Shown: positions 9,826 through 21,629, counted from the stretch's first letter. The stretch: DNA of 64,000 nucleotides from Lineus longissimus (GCF_910592395.1 NC_088314.1:9674001-9738000); one strand, 5' to 3'. Numbers and translations: made by a program. Notes: a model not told the origin generated them from the sequence alone.

Positions 9826-11175
9826 AAGAACTTTAGACCAGTCTCTAACCTTAGCTTTCTTTCTAAGGTCCTGAAAAAGGTAGTCTCGAAACAGCTTATG
9901 GAACATATACGAACAAATGGGTTGCAGACAAGGTATCAGTCGGCCTACAGGGAAAGGCATAGTGTCGAAACTGCTCTCCTACGGGTCCATAATGACATCG
10001 CCAGGGCACTGGGATCGAGGAAATGTGTTCTTTTAGTACTCCTTGATCTCAGCGCTGCCTTTGACACTGTCAACCACGAAATACTCATACGTCGTCTCCA
10101 AGCAATGGGTGTCGAGGGGATTGCGCTGTCTTGGATACGTTCCTACCTGACAAACAGGTCACAGCGTGTTCGCATTGGTACAGAAACATCAAGTCCGGTG
10201 GGCTTGAGTTGTGGTGTTCCACAGGGTTCCGTTCTTGGACCGGTTCTTTTCTCCCTCTACTCAAACCCCTTGGCTGGCATTCTCGAACGTGGTGCAGATG
10301 GCAACCACGATGGGGGCTACCATTTGTATGCCGACGATACTCAAGAGTACTTGGCTGTTCTTCTGTCAAATGCATGTGCCGCTGTAGAGACAATTAGTGG
10401 AAGTGCAACTGACGTTAGCCGATGGCTGGGCGAGAATGATCTCGCATGCAATAATGACAAGACTGTGTTCCTGTTTATACGATCAATGTACACTCGTTCC
10501 TTGCCGGATTTCCAAGGAATCAGGGTTGTGGACTGTGTTGTTGAGCCATCTGACTGTGCAAGGAATCTTGGAGTGATTTTCGACAGCCTGTTTACTTTTA
10601 AGCAGCATGTCTCCTCCACCGTCCAACGTGCGAATATGGCACTACACAACATAGGCAAAGTCAGGAGGTATCTCTCAGCAGATACAACTCGCTTGTTCAC
10701 CCAGCTTCTGGTAACCTCGAGACTGGATTTCTGCAATTCCCTGCTTGTTGGTCTCCCCGCAATCACAGTGGGGCCATTGCAGAAAGTGCAGAACGCTGCT
10801 GCTCGTCTGGTAGTCAGATGCCGGAAGTCGGTGCATATAACTCCAATTCTCCATGAACTGCACTGGTTGCCGGTAGCACAGCGAATTCAACACAAGGTTC
10901 TCATGTTTGCTTTTAAAGCAATCTATGGACTGGTTCCATCTTATATTTCCGAGCTCATTGTCGCGCAGTCTCACTCGTTTGACCTGCGATCGCGGGGGTG
11001 TGTCAGGCTGCGGGTGAGTCCAAAGCCGGTTGTACCATCATACGGTGACCGGACGTTCTCTCTCGCAGCCCCACAGCTCTGGAATGCTCTACCCGAGCGA
11101 CTGAGATTGTGCGACAACCTTAGCTCATTCAGAGTCCTTCTGAAAACCCACCTCTTTCGGGAGGCCTTTGGATGA
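9826..11175 (+). CDS. LINE reverse transcriptase, C-terminal ~450 residues, open frame
   Basis: The frame begins in the RT fingers (NFRPVSNLSFLSKVL) and runs unbroken to the natural stop TGA at 11173-11175. Visible RT blocks are LLDLSAAFDTVNHEI (motif A Asp), GVPQGSVLGPVLFSLYSN (motif B) and YADDTQEYL (motif C, catalytic YADD). The post-RT region has the blocks LDFCNSLLVGLP, LHWLPVAQRI and RTFSLAAPQLWNALP seen at the C terminus of L2/CR1 proteins. The endonuclease domain is absent because of the 5' truncation, so the copy cannot move by itself. The lack of stops suggests a fairly young insertion. Confidence 0.88.
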   Translation, partial: KNFRPVSNLSFLSKVLKKVVSKQLMEHIRTNGLQTRYQSAYRERHSVETALLRVHNDIARALGSRKCVLLVLLDLSAAFDTVNHEILIRRLQAMGVEGIALSWIRSYLTNRSQRVRIGTETSSPVGLSCGVPQGSVLGPVLFSLYSNPLAGILERGADGNHDGGYHLYADDTQEYLAVLLSNACAAVETISGSATDVSRWLGENDLACNNDKTVFLFIRSMYTRSLPDFQGIRVVDCVVEPSDCARNLGVIFDSLFTFKQHVSSTVQRANMALHNIGKVRRYLSADTTRLFTQLLVTSRLDFCNSLLVGLPAITVGPLQKVQNAAARLVVRCRKSVHITPILHELHWLPVAQRIQHKVLMFAFKAIYGLVPSYISELIVAQSHSFDLRSRGCVRLRVSPKPVVPSYGDRTFSLAAPQLWNALPERLRLCDNLSSFRVLLKTHLFREAFG

Positions 11176-11255
11176 GTTGGGGTTTTCCATTGTAAAGCGC
11201 ATTGAGCGGACTATTGTCTGGATACTGCGCTATATAAGCATCATTTATATATATA
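9826..11255 (+). mobile_element. 5'-truncated L2/CR1-type LINE
   Basis: The partner copy (57863/57864) has the uninterrupted site, which fixes both ends. The insertion begins inside the RT domain and ends with a 3' tail typical of L2/CR1-like LINEs: a conserved GCGCTATATAAG block near 11228 followed by a short TA-rich repeat. No clear target site duplication is visible. Truncation at the 5' end is normal for target-primed reverse transcription. Confidence 0.85.
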
Positions 11256-11496
11256 TAGACTATTCTGATTATCCTATAGCACCAACTGTGAAATTTGTTG
11301 TTTGAACTATTTTAAATTAATTTTAATGGTAGTTATTTATTCCTTTTTTGACCAAAAACAGCTATTTACTGGTTATATTCAATACTATTTCACTAATTTC
11401 ACAGTGTGCAAAATGAACTTCCAGATTTCACTCTGGTTATTTTTACTAATAAACTTTTCGAGTGTAATAATCATATTTGTTCATGATCGATTTAGA

Positions 11497-11638
11497 ATCT
11501 TATGGAAGTGGCAAGCACACTTTCCTTGCATGAAGTCCTTGAACCTTGACATGGTAATTGGAAAAGTGTCTATCACATCATAGTTATGGCTGGATGCAGT
11601 CTGGACTAGAGCAGTATTCACCCTATTTAGCACCGTAA
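11497..11638 (-). pseudogene. Internal remnant of NXPE-like last exon (left copy)
   Basis: This matches 58475-58618 inside the last exon of the NXPE-like gene. In this copy a deletion removes the splice acceptor and start of the exon, and another removes the stop-proximal half. The gene copy cannot encode the normal C terminus. Confidence 0.7.
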
Positions 11639-12075
11639 TCAGCTAATTCAAATAAGGATTCTCATGACTGGATCTCTCCAAAGGGACAACTTGGGTGTGG
11701 GATTTAGGTGGTCAGGGCCGGTATATTCATCAGTTCCGACCAAATGAAGTACGTGTGTCCCCGTCGTACGATTCGCACTAGCGGTATCGATCATACGCGA
11801 AGTCAGTGTGCAGGACGAAACCATCGAAATACTATCCCTGGTTGAACATCTTACTATAGGTGAGAACATCCGCAGAAGGACGTACGGTCATGGATTGAAG
11901 GACGCCATTGAACCACAGCCGAAGCAACAGAAAATATCATTTTCGCCCAAGCTGGCCACATCTATAGCCCGCAGCATAAGGTGAACCCATGCAACCCAAA
12001 TAAATCTACGGAAATGGACACTTTTCGACCGGCGTATGGCTGTCGATCAATACATGTATACATCTTGTTTGTATC

Positions 12076-13014
12076 GGCTTACTGGACTTTGCGCAACGAA
12101 ACGAAACGAGCGAAATGGGGGAGCGACCATTATGTTTTACCCCGGTACGTCAAGTTCGATACATGGTGTCAGTCACCAGTATGGATGTCTTTTCCGTTAT
12201 GAATACGTGTTTTTAAAAATCAAAATCATGAATTTCCTTTCCATTAGAAGAAAACGATGACGACGTTTCAGTTTAGGAGCCTAAGTTTTGTGGTCCCAAT
12301 GGCCAAATTAACCCCTCGTTGGCTGAAAAGTCGATTCACCGGTCACAAATGGTCGAAAATGACCCCCAAAACTTCAGACCTCCAACCTGGTAATTATCAC
12401 GGTCAGCCCACAACAAAATTTCTATGGTTTGAAGATCTAACCCCGGGCTGTATTATCTGCCGGAAATTGATTTTCATCGGCACGTCTTGGAAAAATCTAT
12501 GGGGCGCTAAACTTCACTTCACACTTTTCGGGGTTGAAAATGTACTCACGTAAATTACCAAAATTACATGCCAAATTCGCACATGACCTGTTATTTCTCA
12601 AAGCTTGGAAGCTCAAATTTCTGAATGTAATGTATGCGCGTAATGTATACTCTCAGCAAGCGAATAGTTGTGATCGTCGGTTTTTGATACGAATCGTTTC
12701 CTGTATGGCCGTTACAAGCCGTTGTCTGAATATGATGTGAACCTGTTTACCGTTCAATGCTGCTCCCTGTGACGCTGTACCCGCAAATGTTCAATGAATA
12801 AAATGCTGATAATGACTTACACGGCTTGTTCGCATCGTAAACGTAGTGGTACCCGGGTAACTGTATTTGCGTTTGGCCTAATTTTACAACGATTACTCCC
12901 CATGTAACCACGATCTAGGATGGACAGGCTGTGTATTATGAATAGGAAAAGTCACCTAGGGACCGTTGCGTAGAATACTTTTTTGGCGAAATATTGCGCA
13001 AAGTCCAGTAAGCC
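12076..13014. mobile_element. Non-autonomous TIR DNA transposon, 939 bp
   Basis: Perfect 21-bp terminal inverted repeats lie at 12076-12096 and 12994-13014 (left end GGCTTACTGGACTTTGCG). The 9-bp direct repeat GTTTGTATC at 12067-12075 and 13015-13023 is present once in the empty partner locus near 59259-59270. Depending on how the shared C/G at the edge is assigned, the duplication is 7 to 9 bp; 9 bp would fit a Mutator-like element. A 98-codon ORF inside (12257-12553) has no recognisable domain, so the element is probably mobilised in trans. Confidence 0.88.
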
Positions 13015-13098
13015 GTTTGTATCAGCTATGCCCTCGCATGCTTTAGCAGGCGTCCTTTCATCGCCTTGTTCCTCCTGCGTGGGCCTTGACCTGCTTAC

Positions 13099-13288
13099 CA
13101 GTAACAAGCTTCTCATACGATCGACTGGCTGGTGAAACCCTGCCCCGAATGATTTGATCATGACACGGACACCAGACAGTCCCAACTTGTCTAATGTCGC
13201 GGCCAAGGACTTGATGTGATTGCTGGTCAACCACTGGACACCACCGACCACCAGCACTGTATTGGAATTGTTTTGAAGGGGCTCGGAT
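13099..13288 (-). pseudogene. NXPE-like penultimate exon (left copy)
   Basis: This copy of the exon at 59346-59535 is open and encodes LVVGGVQWLTSNH and SFGAGFHQPVDRM. On the minus strand it starts after TTCCTTCAG and ends at CTG|GTAAGC, a standard GT donor, where the right copy has GC. The exon itself looks functional, but its downstream exon is destroyed (11497-11638) and a transposon sits in the intron, so the gene copy is likely dead. Confidence 0.6.
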
Positions 13289-14789
13289 CTGAAGGAAAAA
13301 AAAGACGATATATATATATATATGCGTACAGGGTTCCATATATAATCAAACTATTGATATCATTTGTATGTACGAATGAAGACATCTTTGGAGCAATAAA
13401 ATGTTCTGTGTGTTAGTCCATGGTCATGTCCTCTTCTTCTTCTTATCATGGTTAACAATATACAGCCTCGTCCCAGGTCATTATATGCGCCTGCACCAAT
13501 TCCTGATAGGAGGTTGGATTGTTGCCTCGTCATGAGATCTCGCAAGGAGGCTCGTGTTTTACCAGGCTGCGAAAACGTTCTTCAGTTCAATAGAACGACT
13601 GTTCAGTCCACATTTTATGATCTCGTCCTAATTTTGTTCTCTTGACGTGGAGTGGCAAGGGATACTGGAGACGCAGTAACTGGTTTTATCCAAAAGAAGA
13701 TTCTCAGGTAATTATTTCTTGTTTCCTACTTCTCGAGACCAAACTCGGTATAATTTTCTGTGTTTCTGTAAGTGAAAATTTCCCCTATGATATATCAGAC
13801 ATCGAATGGTTGTCGTGAATAGGGGAACAAAAAGGTTAACACTGAAATACGGGAAACACAGAGATGTTTCATGCCCGAGCTCCACTTGGCTTAGGCCTGA
13901 CTAGAACAGTCGGCATATCCCAATACAGAAGAATTGCATTCGTTCCCGAATGAGAGTTGTCTTATATTATCGTCATTTTCGCCTGTATAAGTATGTAAGC
14001 TGAGGCGGTTCGTCCATATGCCACGAGAGCCAAGGGAACACTAGCAAATGCCATCTTGCAGGGCACAGTAGAGGTAGCCGCCATCGCGGCCTTCCAAAGA
14101 GCGGTTGGATAACGTGACGCACTGGAATGGAAGACCCCTCGCCGAGGACAGAACCGCGTGGTGTCGCAACTTTAACAGCTTAATGTCGCCCCAATGGCCG
14201 CATGGCTGCGGGACATGATGATGATGATGTAGAAGAAGTATTGTATTCAGTTTATTTACTATTGAGTATTTTGAACTATTTCCTACTCGGTCCTTCACTG
14301 GGAGCTATTGGAGTTACCTGGTTATCGAGGTGACATGATCAAAAGAAGGGACAAGAGAGACTAGACCCTTGCAACAGCACCGAAAATGTAGTCACACGGA
14401 ATGAGGAACCTGCACAAATAAAAATCCAGATGGCCGCACCGGTACCGGTCCATCCAGTGCATTAAGTTTTGTTGATTTTCTCCCTAAAACTCATCAAAAT
14501 AGAATTAAGGACCAATAACACAACATTTTTGGTGCTATTTCCCCATGTAGAGTAATCAAGGAATGAAATATTCAAAGATCATTGACCCGGGAAATGGCTT
14601 TCTCATTACAACCATGGTCCACTTGCCTGCAGGGCTCCTATTGGCAGGTTTTGTTGTGCAGGTTCCTCATTGCATTGTACCCTTTACAGAAACCGGCTAC
14701 AATTCCTTGTCGGCAGCATTTACAGGCGCAACAGATCCTGTGCTATCACCACTAGCAGATGGTTTTTCCTACTTCATAATAGTTTCACT

Positions 14790-14965
14790 AACATTTTAAA
14801 CCATGAATACACCTTAAAGTAAAAGGTTAGTGATCTAAGCATAATCGTATTGTTTCGGTTAACATTTTTACCATGAATATACCTTAAAGTAAAATGTTAT
14901 ATATCATAGTATTCCATTGTTTCTGTCAATATTTGACCATATTATACACCTTAAAGTAAAACCTT
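14790..14965. repeat. Three diverged tandem units with ATACACCTTAAAGTAAAA
   Basis: The motif TACACCTTAAAGTAAAA recurs three times at about 70-bp spacing. The same array is present in the partner at about 61049-61224. No function is evident. Confidence 0.7.
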
Positions 14966-15027
14966 GCAACCAAACCTTCTCGGGTATGTAACGTACAGGG
15001 CGTGAACCGCCCCAAGCCGTCACGTTT

Positions 15028-15049
15028 GGGGGGGGGGGGGGGGGGGGGG
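15028..15049. repeat. G22 homopolymer
   Basis: The partner (61287-61306) has four G, one T and fifteen G. Length here is likely unstable or uncertain. Confidence 0.8.
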
Positions 15050-15476
15050 TTATCCACGGCCTCGCAGAGGTCAGATGCTCGACCGACTGTCTCCAGAGAT
15101 CCTTCCCCTAATGTACGTTAATAGCAAGGTCATCCGACCACGAAAGATAGTAACACGAAATTTGGGACTTACCCCTTGCTCTTTATTTGGGATGTGTTAC
15201 AAGACTCGGGAGGTCTTCTTAAAAGGCCTTGGTGTATTTCTTATTTCCCTTTTTACCCTGTGGCTCTTCCTCGGTCTCGCTCTCTCTCTCAGATGGGCGC
15301 CCTGTGGTCTGGTTTATATATAGGCCCTATAAGGGCCAGCCAATGATAGCCGGTCACATGATGTTTTCAGTTTTGGTAGACTCGCGGCAGGATGCCCGGA
15401 TTCCACGAACAATCCACCAGGTTAACTATAGTTACCCTGGCGAGCTATAAGGGAACCAGTACATCCCCACAGCTAG

Positions 15477-15522
15477 ATGAAAAACATTGTCCCAATGCTA
15501 AAGAGGAAAATTCAACCAGCAG
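15477..15522 (+). CDS. Possible initial coding exon (weak)
   Basis: An ATG opens 15 codons (MKNIVPMLKRKIQPA) and then meets a strong donor CAG|GTAAGT at 15523. A TATATATA box lies about 165 bp upstream (15313). The arrangement is kept in the partner near 61736-61781. No downstream exon or family was identified. Confidence 0.2.
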
Positions 15523-16035
15523 GTAAGTAATCAATTGGCTTGTCCACCGGCAACACCGACGTATGCTGATTTTGTAGAATGTACCTTTTAAGAGGTATTT
15601 ACCGAATCGTCATGGATTTTTTTGGCCAAACGTTCCCAGACTTGCAGGACCTCCATCTGTTTATTGTTACATATATTTATAATTTACTTAGGAATGTTGT
15701 TGAATGACCAGAGAGAGAACCATTTCAATAAATCCCGGAATTAAATTTCTGCATCAAGGCAGCATAGTATCCACAACCGATTCGTTCCAATAGACCAATA
15801 ACTTTCCAGCAAAACCGCTGCGAAACTTGCCCACCTCATATCTCACCGCTAATAACCGTTTGGTGAGCTACAAAACACAAAAGTTCCTCAAAAAATAAGC
15901 CAGGGCTGACAGGCTCACGAAAGGAGTCATGTCTAGTAGCCTGACTCTGGTTTTTAAATTGTACTAGCTGAGTCGACCTGTCAATGGAAGGAACCGTCAT
16001 AAATCTTCTGCCGCCCTGCTACCTGATATTCGTGT

Positions 16036-16153
16036 TATAAAGCCAGTTCCCCCGAGAGCATGCAGATACCCAGGGAACTTTCAGCCGACAAGATCACAAC
16101 GAAGACTACCAATTTCCAATCTTATTTCAATTTACTGATCTTGTCATTTCAAG
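16036..16153 (+). promoter_or_regulatory. Candidate TATA promoter with 5' non-coding exon
   Basis: TATAAAG at 16036-16042 is followed by a stop-rich exon-like stretch ending in a consensus donor AAG|GTAAGT at 16154. The whole unit is conserved in the partner (TATAAA 62295-62300, donor 62413). It could be the first exon of a plus-strand gene whose coding exons lie beyond the duplication breakpoint. Confidence 0.3.
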
Positions 16154-16566
16154 GTAAGTTACTTAAGAAACTTCCATAATCATATTTCGACTATTCTTCC
16201 AATTTAAAATACTCGATTTATAGAAGACCTCCCTAAAATACCTTTTTTATACAATTTATATACAATTTTCCATGAACATTCATGCATTAACTGAAAGGTT
16301 TTATCTTAACTTCTATGCCGCGTGCACCACTTTGCAATTTCCATTGTTTCTCCATCCAATATAATCTGAAGTGCTGTTTCGGTTTGGGTGAACTGAAGCA
16401 TGATAGAGCAAAGGAGTTCTTATTTTCATGTATCTGTCGAAGTCCAGGGATGAGGTCGGTTTTAACGAAAAGAATGCCAACATACGCGATGTTGCGAAAA
16501 ATTCCAATACAATAACTATTTCTGCACGGTATATGGTGCACTGCCACTTGCGATGTCGGAATCGCA

Positions 16567-18042
16567 AGGAGTCCTTGACTGCCACATTGTGAAATTGTCT
16601 TTGTCATCTTTTTAGAGTGGGACAGGAGCTGATGACGTCTTGACACAAACAATGACAGTGAACAAGATGAAGCTGGAGTGTAGCTCCATCAGAATGGAGG
16701 AGTACCAATGGATTGATGTCATAGTCCTTTCCCGGCCAACTGACTAGGGATAAGCTTAGTTGCCACTACCAGACTATCATGAACATTGGGCACTCTTCCT
16801 CAATAGGCATAACACCATGCCAGAGACTTAAAACAACCAAATATATTACTATTGCGTGAATTCTCATGTGTCTCATGTCCCGTGACATTTGGTTGTGACA
16901 GTGTCCCCGTTATATTGCGGTACTCTAGAGGCACTGCCAGTGCTTCAGTGACTGTTTCACTGCATGTTTATCATGCTTTGGATTCTCAATGTTTATCATG
17001 CTTTGGATTATCAATGTTTATCATTCTTTTGATTCTCAATGATTGTGACTGTGTGATGAACCTAAGTCGGTGAGACAAGCATGTCCTTGTGTACATGTAC
17101 ATTCTTTCGGGATGTTCAGAGTCCATGGTTGTGACAATGTCTCTCATATTCGGAATTCCACAAGCGGAACTACAGGTGGATTGGTCCTCAGACACCAGCT
17201 ACCTGCACAGTAATTTATGCCATTATCGTCGGAAACGGTAGGGGCCAACTTGGTTAATTACATGACAGGGCACCAGTCGGTAACATGCACATCTTGTTCT
17301 GTCAAGGTCTGTCAGAGTAGGGGTATACCAGTTGGCACTTAACGATACATTGTCTGTTCCTGCCTGGACACGTGGATTCCGTTGGTCTCAAGTTCTCTGC
17401 CCTAGCAAGAATGCAGCAATGTATCTCTTTGTCCTGAGAAGTTGGAGGATGGTGGAGCACAGTGGATGCACTGGCTGTGTCCTCAGTGCAGGCAACGATA
17501 CAACTGACTCGATCAAGTAAGACTACAATTCATGAATTTGAAAATGAAAATTCACTATGAATAATGTCAACATTAATGAGTGAAATCAACGTGCGTACGG
17601 TCTGACTCAAATGCCTGTCGTCTTACCTCAAAGGTTTGGAGGCGAAGAAAAAGTGTGTCGATGTATTTAAGAGAGATGGGCCTGTGAAGTAGGCCCTACT
17701 ATAGTTTTAAGACCGGTATGAAGCCTGACAAGAGATGTAAATGGCTGGTGCGCAACTAGCTTATCTGCACTGGCAGAGGAAACTGCCAACGGGAATGTGG
17801 AGGTATTGGCCGCTGCATTGACGGTAAGTGTTGTTTCATTACTCAATCCAGGACATTCTTCCTTTACTTTACAATGACTCGAACTTGGCCGAGGTCCAAC
17901 ATTCAAATTTAAGGCGTAAGACTGCCTAGGCAGGGAGTGCCAGCCTATGATGATGATCATGATGATATGCCTTAATCATTGTTTAGGAAATTCGTGAAAA
18001 CTTTTCTCCCACTCTTCCTTATCGCCATATACACGTTTTCAG
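16567..18042. other. Single-copy stretch with possible exons, unassigned
   Basis: Sequence unique to this side of the duplication breakpoint. A GTAAGT donor at 17824 follows about 95 bp of open frame ending in EEltANGNVEVLAAALT-like residues, possibly an exon joining to 18043. Nothing else was recognised, apart from the short tandem repeat at 16965-17039. Confidence 0.35.
16965..17039. repeat. 25-bp tandem repeat, three units
   Basis: Three head-to-tail units of TGTTTATCATGCTTTGGATT plus CTCAA differ by a few substitutions. Confidence 0.85.
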
Positions 18043-18562
18043 GATGTGAGAAGAGCAAGCTCCTTCCAAGGCGAAGTCATAGGTGCAAGTGCCGCTTTGG
18101 GAGATAGGCACCTGGGAAGTGGAACAAAAGGATCAACACGTTCCCATGAATCTGCAAGTAGGTATCAAAAGTGTGTCAAATGTCATCCCATGCCATTCCA
18201 CATCCTGCTCATTATATACATCTAGCCTATCTCATTATTATTATGCCAGCGCAAAGCTTGACAGCCTCTCTCTGTTTCAGATGTGCGACAATTCTCAGAT
18301 GTCGGCCAGTTCTCTAAAGACGAGGTTGCGTGAGGCACAAGTTGAGTTGCAGAAGAATCAGCAACTGGCTTATTTTTTGGCAAGGAAGAAAAAGACACGG
18401 AGTGCCGACAAGAACAATCCAGCTAGCGCTAGCACAGTAATTCAATCACTGGCAGCCTATGACAGCAACACTGGGGGAGACAGTGAGGATGAGAACATTG
18501 ACAGTGCTTTTGGACTTGTGACTTCGGATGAACCTATCCACTCCAAGGATCTGTCAACCTAA
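18043..18562 (+). CDS. Possible 3' exons of an unrecognised gene
   Basis: A probable exon at 18043-18157 follows an acceptor (CGTTTTCAG) and ends at A|GTAGGT; it encodes DVRRASSFQGEVIGASAALG and on, rich in Ser, Gly and Ala. A second exon follows a strong acceptor (CTCTCTGTTTCAG) at 18281. In one frame it encodes a 93-residue charged segment (KTRLREAQVELQKNQQLAYF, ending HSKDLST). The frame set by the first exon instead stops after 17 codons. The two frames cannot both be right, so exon pairing is unsettled. I do not recognise the family. Confidence 0.3.
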
Positions 18563-18913
18563 CTCCTGATGCGTATCCAATTTAAACAATGTTTCTCAAG
18601 TCCATGGGGATTCGATTCAAATGGCTTAAAAGGTCACCAAAGGTCACCCAAAAGAGATAAACGCGCGAATGAAGCAACTCGACTATTCTGAGCTCCGAGA
18701 GAGAACCACACGATTATTCTCACTGTTTTTTAATCAAACTTCAATTGCCGGGGGGTAAATACATGGCTGGGATGGACCAAAGTGGAATTAATTCTCAATC
18801 TGTGGTTGATTCTTAATCTTCAGAGTCAGGCCACAGCTGTTTCAGCTAGAATTGAAATGCATGTTTTATCAGAAGCCACCAGTAGTCCAGCTGCTAACCT
18901 TAGAATTGTGCAT

Positions 18914-19320
18914 GGTAGGGTGGTAGAACAGCCCCTAGGGGTCATTTATCGATTAAGACCCTAATTTTTTTCGCCATCTTGCGGTCACCATCTTGGAATC
19001 CAATATGGCCGCCATTTTTGGCCAGTTTCCTGCAATATCTCGGAATCTATTGAACGTACGGGTATAATTTTGACGGCTTACCCTCGGTTTTCAGGTATGG
19101 CGAATTCAACGGAACCAATGGAAATGCTGTAATATGGCCGCCATACTCGATTCCAAGACGGCCGCCACCGTGAGGTTCTATAATTATTTATCACCCCATA
19201 TATACATACTGGTTATTGATGGAGTCATGAAATTTGGCATATAGGTGACTGGACCCCTAAGGATCACTAATCGATTAAGACCCCAACGTGAAACGCCCCC
19301 TAGTGGCAGCCATCTTCAAT
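18914..19320. repeat. Satellite-like repeat rich in ATGGCCGCCAT, copy A
   Basis: Begins GTGGTAGAACAGCCCCTAGG and includes two to three diverged monomers of about 170 bp carrying ATGGCCGCCAT boxes, then ATCGATTAAGACCCC. It is repeated directly at 20050-20459. Confidence 0.8.
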
Positions 19321-20049
19321 TTGAATTCAATTGCCGGGGGGTTCGGGGGTTGTTAACTTTGTGTGTGTGATATTTATCAAATGCCTGTGTACTGAATTTT
19401 GTATTGTAAATGCCTGTGATCAGAATAGCGCACTGCGCATGCTCCATGAATAAAAGGGAAGTCCTCTTCCTGATGTAACGAGATTTCCGGCTGACGTGTT
19501 ATTATTTCATCCCTATTTGATCAGATTTTATCCGTCCAATCCTTGTGCTAAATAACCCCCGTCGCCCCAAAGTGAACTCTGGTAAGATGTCAACACCCCC
19601 CCCCCCCCCCCGACATATGTGTTTTGATTTTTGAGACTAGTAATAATTTCCAAAAGTCGCTTAAAATGGATATAATCCCGAATAAGCAAGCAAAAACCGC
19701 AGGCGTTTTGGGCAGAGACATGTATTCATCCACAGGCGGAAGTGTGGCTCTGACACATAGTCCGTCTTGAACTGTGAAGCTACTCTACCCGTGAAATGGC
19801 ACGTGATATTGAACGGGGGTGTGTCCGTAGTATGGGGAGGGGGAAAGGAAGGGGGAAAAGCAACCGTCCCAGCAACCAAACAGCCAGTGGCGTGACTGCC
19901 ACCAGTGACAGTACGATTGAGTGCGTGAAAACGTGTCGATGTATTTGCCCACTTCAGCACAAACTCTTTATGAGAGAACTGGAAAATGCAGCGATATATG
20001 GGAAGAAGGAGGTTGAGAAATTGGAAAGGGAAAGGGAAGAACATTAATT
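19321..20049. other. Insert between two satellite copies; possible solo LTR
   Basis: A stretch from 19349 to 19508 begins TGTTAAC, has AATAAA near its middle and ends TTATTTCA. That is LTR-like, but no target duplication or primer-binding site is convincing. A C run lies near 19601-19613. A plus-strand ORF at 19796-20047 is basic at its N terminus and has no recognisable domain. Confidence 0.3.
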
Positions 20050-20830
20050 CTGTGGTGGTAGAACAGCCCCTAGGGGTCATTTATCGATTAAGACCCTAAT
20101 TTTTTACGCCATTTGGCGGTCGCCATCTTGAAATCCAATATGGCCGCCATTTTTGGCCAGTTTCCTGCAATATCTCGGAATCTATTGCACGTACGGGTAT
20201 AATTTTGACGGCTCACCGTACGCTTTCAGGTATGGCGAATTCAACGGAACCAGTGGAAATGCCGTAATATTGCCGCCATACTGGATTCCAAGATGGCCGT
20301 CACCGTGAGGGCCTATAATATTATTATTTGTCACCCCATATATACATACTGGTTATCGATGGAGACATGAAATTTGGCATATAGATGACTGGACCCCTAA
20401 GGATCACTAATCGATTAAGACCCCAACGTGAAATGCCCCCTAGTGGCAGCCATCTTGAATTTCAAAATGGCCGCCATATTTTGGGCTTTCTCCCTGAATA
20501 TATCTGACACTATTGCAGGTATAATTTCATGCCTTACCCTAGGTTTTCAGGTATGACGAATCGAATGGAACCAACGAAAAATTTCATAAAATGGCCACCA
20601 TATTGGATTTCAAGATGGCCGCCATGATTTGCGTTTTTCTTGAATATCTCAAATACTATGGATGATACGGACTTGCTTTTTGTGGCATACCCTAGGTTTT
20701 TGGGTGTGACGAATCCAGTGGACCCACTGAAAATTCCGTAAAATGTTCGCCATCTTGGATTTCAAGATGGCCGCCATAATTACGTTTTTTTAAAATGTCT
20801 CTAATACTATGGCACATACAGGCTTCATTT
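20050..20830. repeat. Satellite-like repeat copy B with extra monomers
   Basis: Matches copy A over its first 410 bp and then continues with two more diverged monomers, each with CAAGATGGCCGCCAT and CCCTAGGTTTT blocks at about 170-180 bp spacing. Confidence 0.8.
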
Positions 20831-21266
20831 TTAGCTCAGCTGACAAAGTCAGCGAAGCTAGCAATATTACTAAGGTAATGGTGTCTGTCCTTCCTTCCTT
20901 CCATCCGTGTCACTTTTGGGCATTTTGTAACCGTAAGACCTGGGCACTTTGTTGACGCTGCTTAAAGGTCATATATCAAGGTTTTTTGCCATTTTCTGCT
21001 GTAAGACGATTTCAAAAGTGTACCTAACACTTTATACAATACAGAAAACCAAATGCAATTAGCTCCATCCATTTTGAAGATATAGCCAATTATGTGTTTG
21101 ACAACTTGATTACCTGATCAGGCTAGCAACTGGCTTGTTAGAGCCAGGCGGCGGGTTCAGCAAAAGTTGTGATGTAGATCAGGTCATCTGTACATGTCAT
21201 GCAATCATAAAAGCAGGAGGGCCTTAATTAATTATGCACACCTGGAAGTAATGTGTTTCATTCACT

Positions 21267-21629
21267 ATGGTGTATTGTGTGGCTCCGAATTGTGTCAAGG
21301 CTAGCACAAAGAACAATCGAATGACGGATGGGACCCATTTTCATGAATTTCCAAAGCCAGTTGAACGAGAGAGGAGGAAGCTGTGGATTCGGAAGTGCAA
21401 ACGTTTGGAGTGTTGGAAGCCTGGGCCTTCGGCCAAACTTTGCAGTGATCACTTTATAAGTTTATCGATACGGATTATCACATGAAGCCGGATATCTGCA
21501 TCCAACTGAATATTAAATGCCACTTGTTAAAAACAGCTGTTCCATCTGTATTCGATTTGACCAACCCCACTTACATGCGACAGCCTCCAAAGGAACGTTC
21601 GTTAGCCAAAAAACGTAAACATCAAGAAG
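21267..21629 (+). pseudogene. THAP zinc-finger domain exon, frameshifted
   Basis: The first 65 codons encode a C2CH THAP DNA-binding domain: Cys in VYCVAPNC, HFHEFPKP, then LCSDHF (the final Cys-x2-His). The open frame stops at 21485. Directly after DHF the frame must shift for the reading to continue (KPDICIQLNIKCHLL and on) to a GTGAGT donor at about 21630. It lies inside the TTAA element and was probably part of its transposase. Confidence 0.65.

Larger units (their letters stand above)
1..16566 (+). repeat. Segmental duplication, left copy (partner 55348-62826)
   Basis: Base 1 aligns with 55348 and the match runs colinearly to 16566 (partner 62826), with only scattered differences by eye. 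The left copy has three insertions the partner lacks (1380-8658, 9826-11255, 12076-13014). The partner has two segments missing here: about 370 bp (58105-58474) and about 218 bp (58619-58836). Both deletion junctions show short microhomology. The true left end lies outside the window. The sequence cannot tell a real duplication from two haplotypes placed in tandem by the assembly. Confidence 0.93.

Noticed and set aside
12257-12553. Transposase gene in the TIR element
   Set aside because: 98 codons with no catalytic DDE layout or zinc finger visible.
13360-13545. Minus-strand ORF kept in both duplicates
   Set aside because: No splice context or family similarity; conservation is explained by recent duplication.
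14563-14799. 78-codon ORF conserved in both duplicates (also 60822-61058)
   Set aside because: The copies are so similar that any ORF would be kept; no domain, and the changes show no coding bias that I can see.
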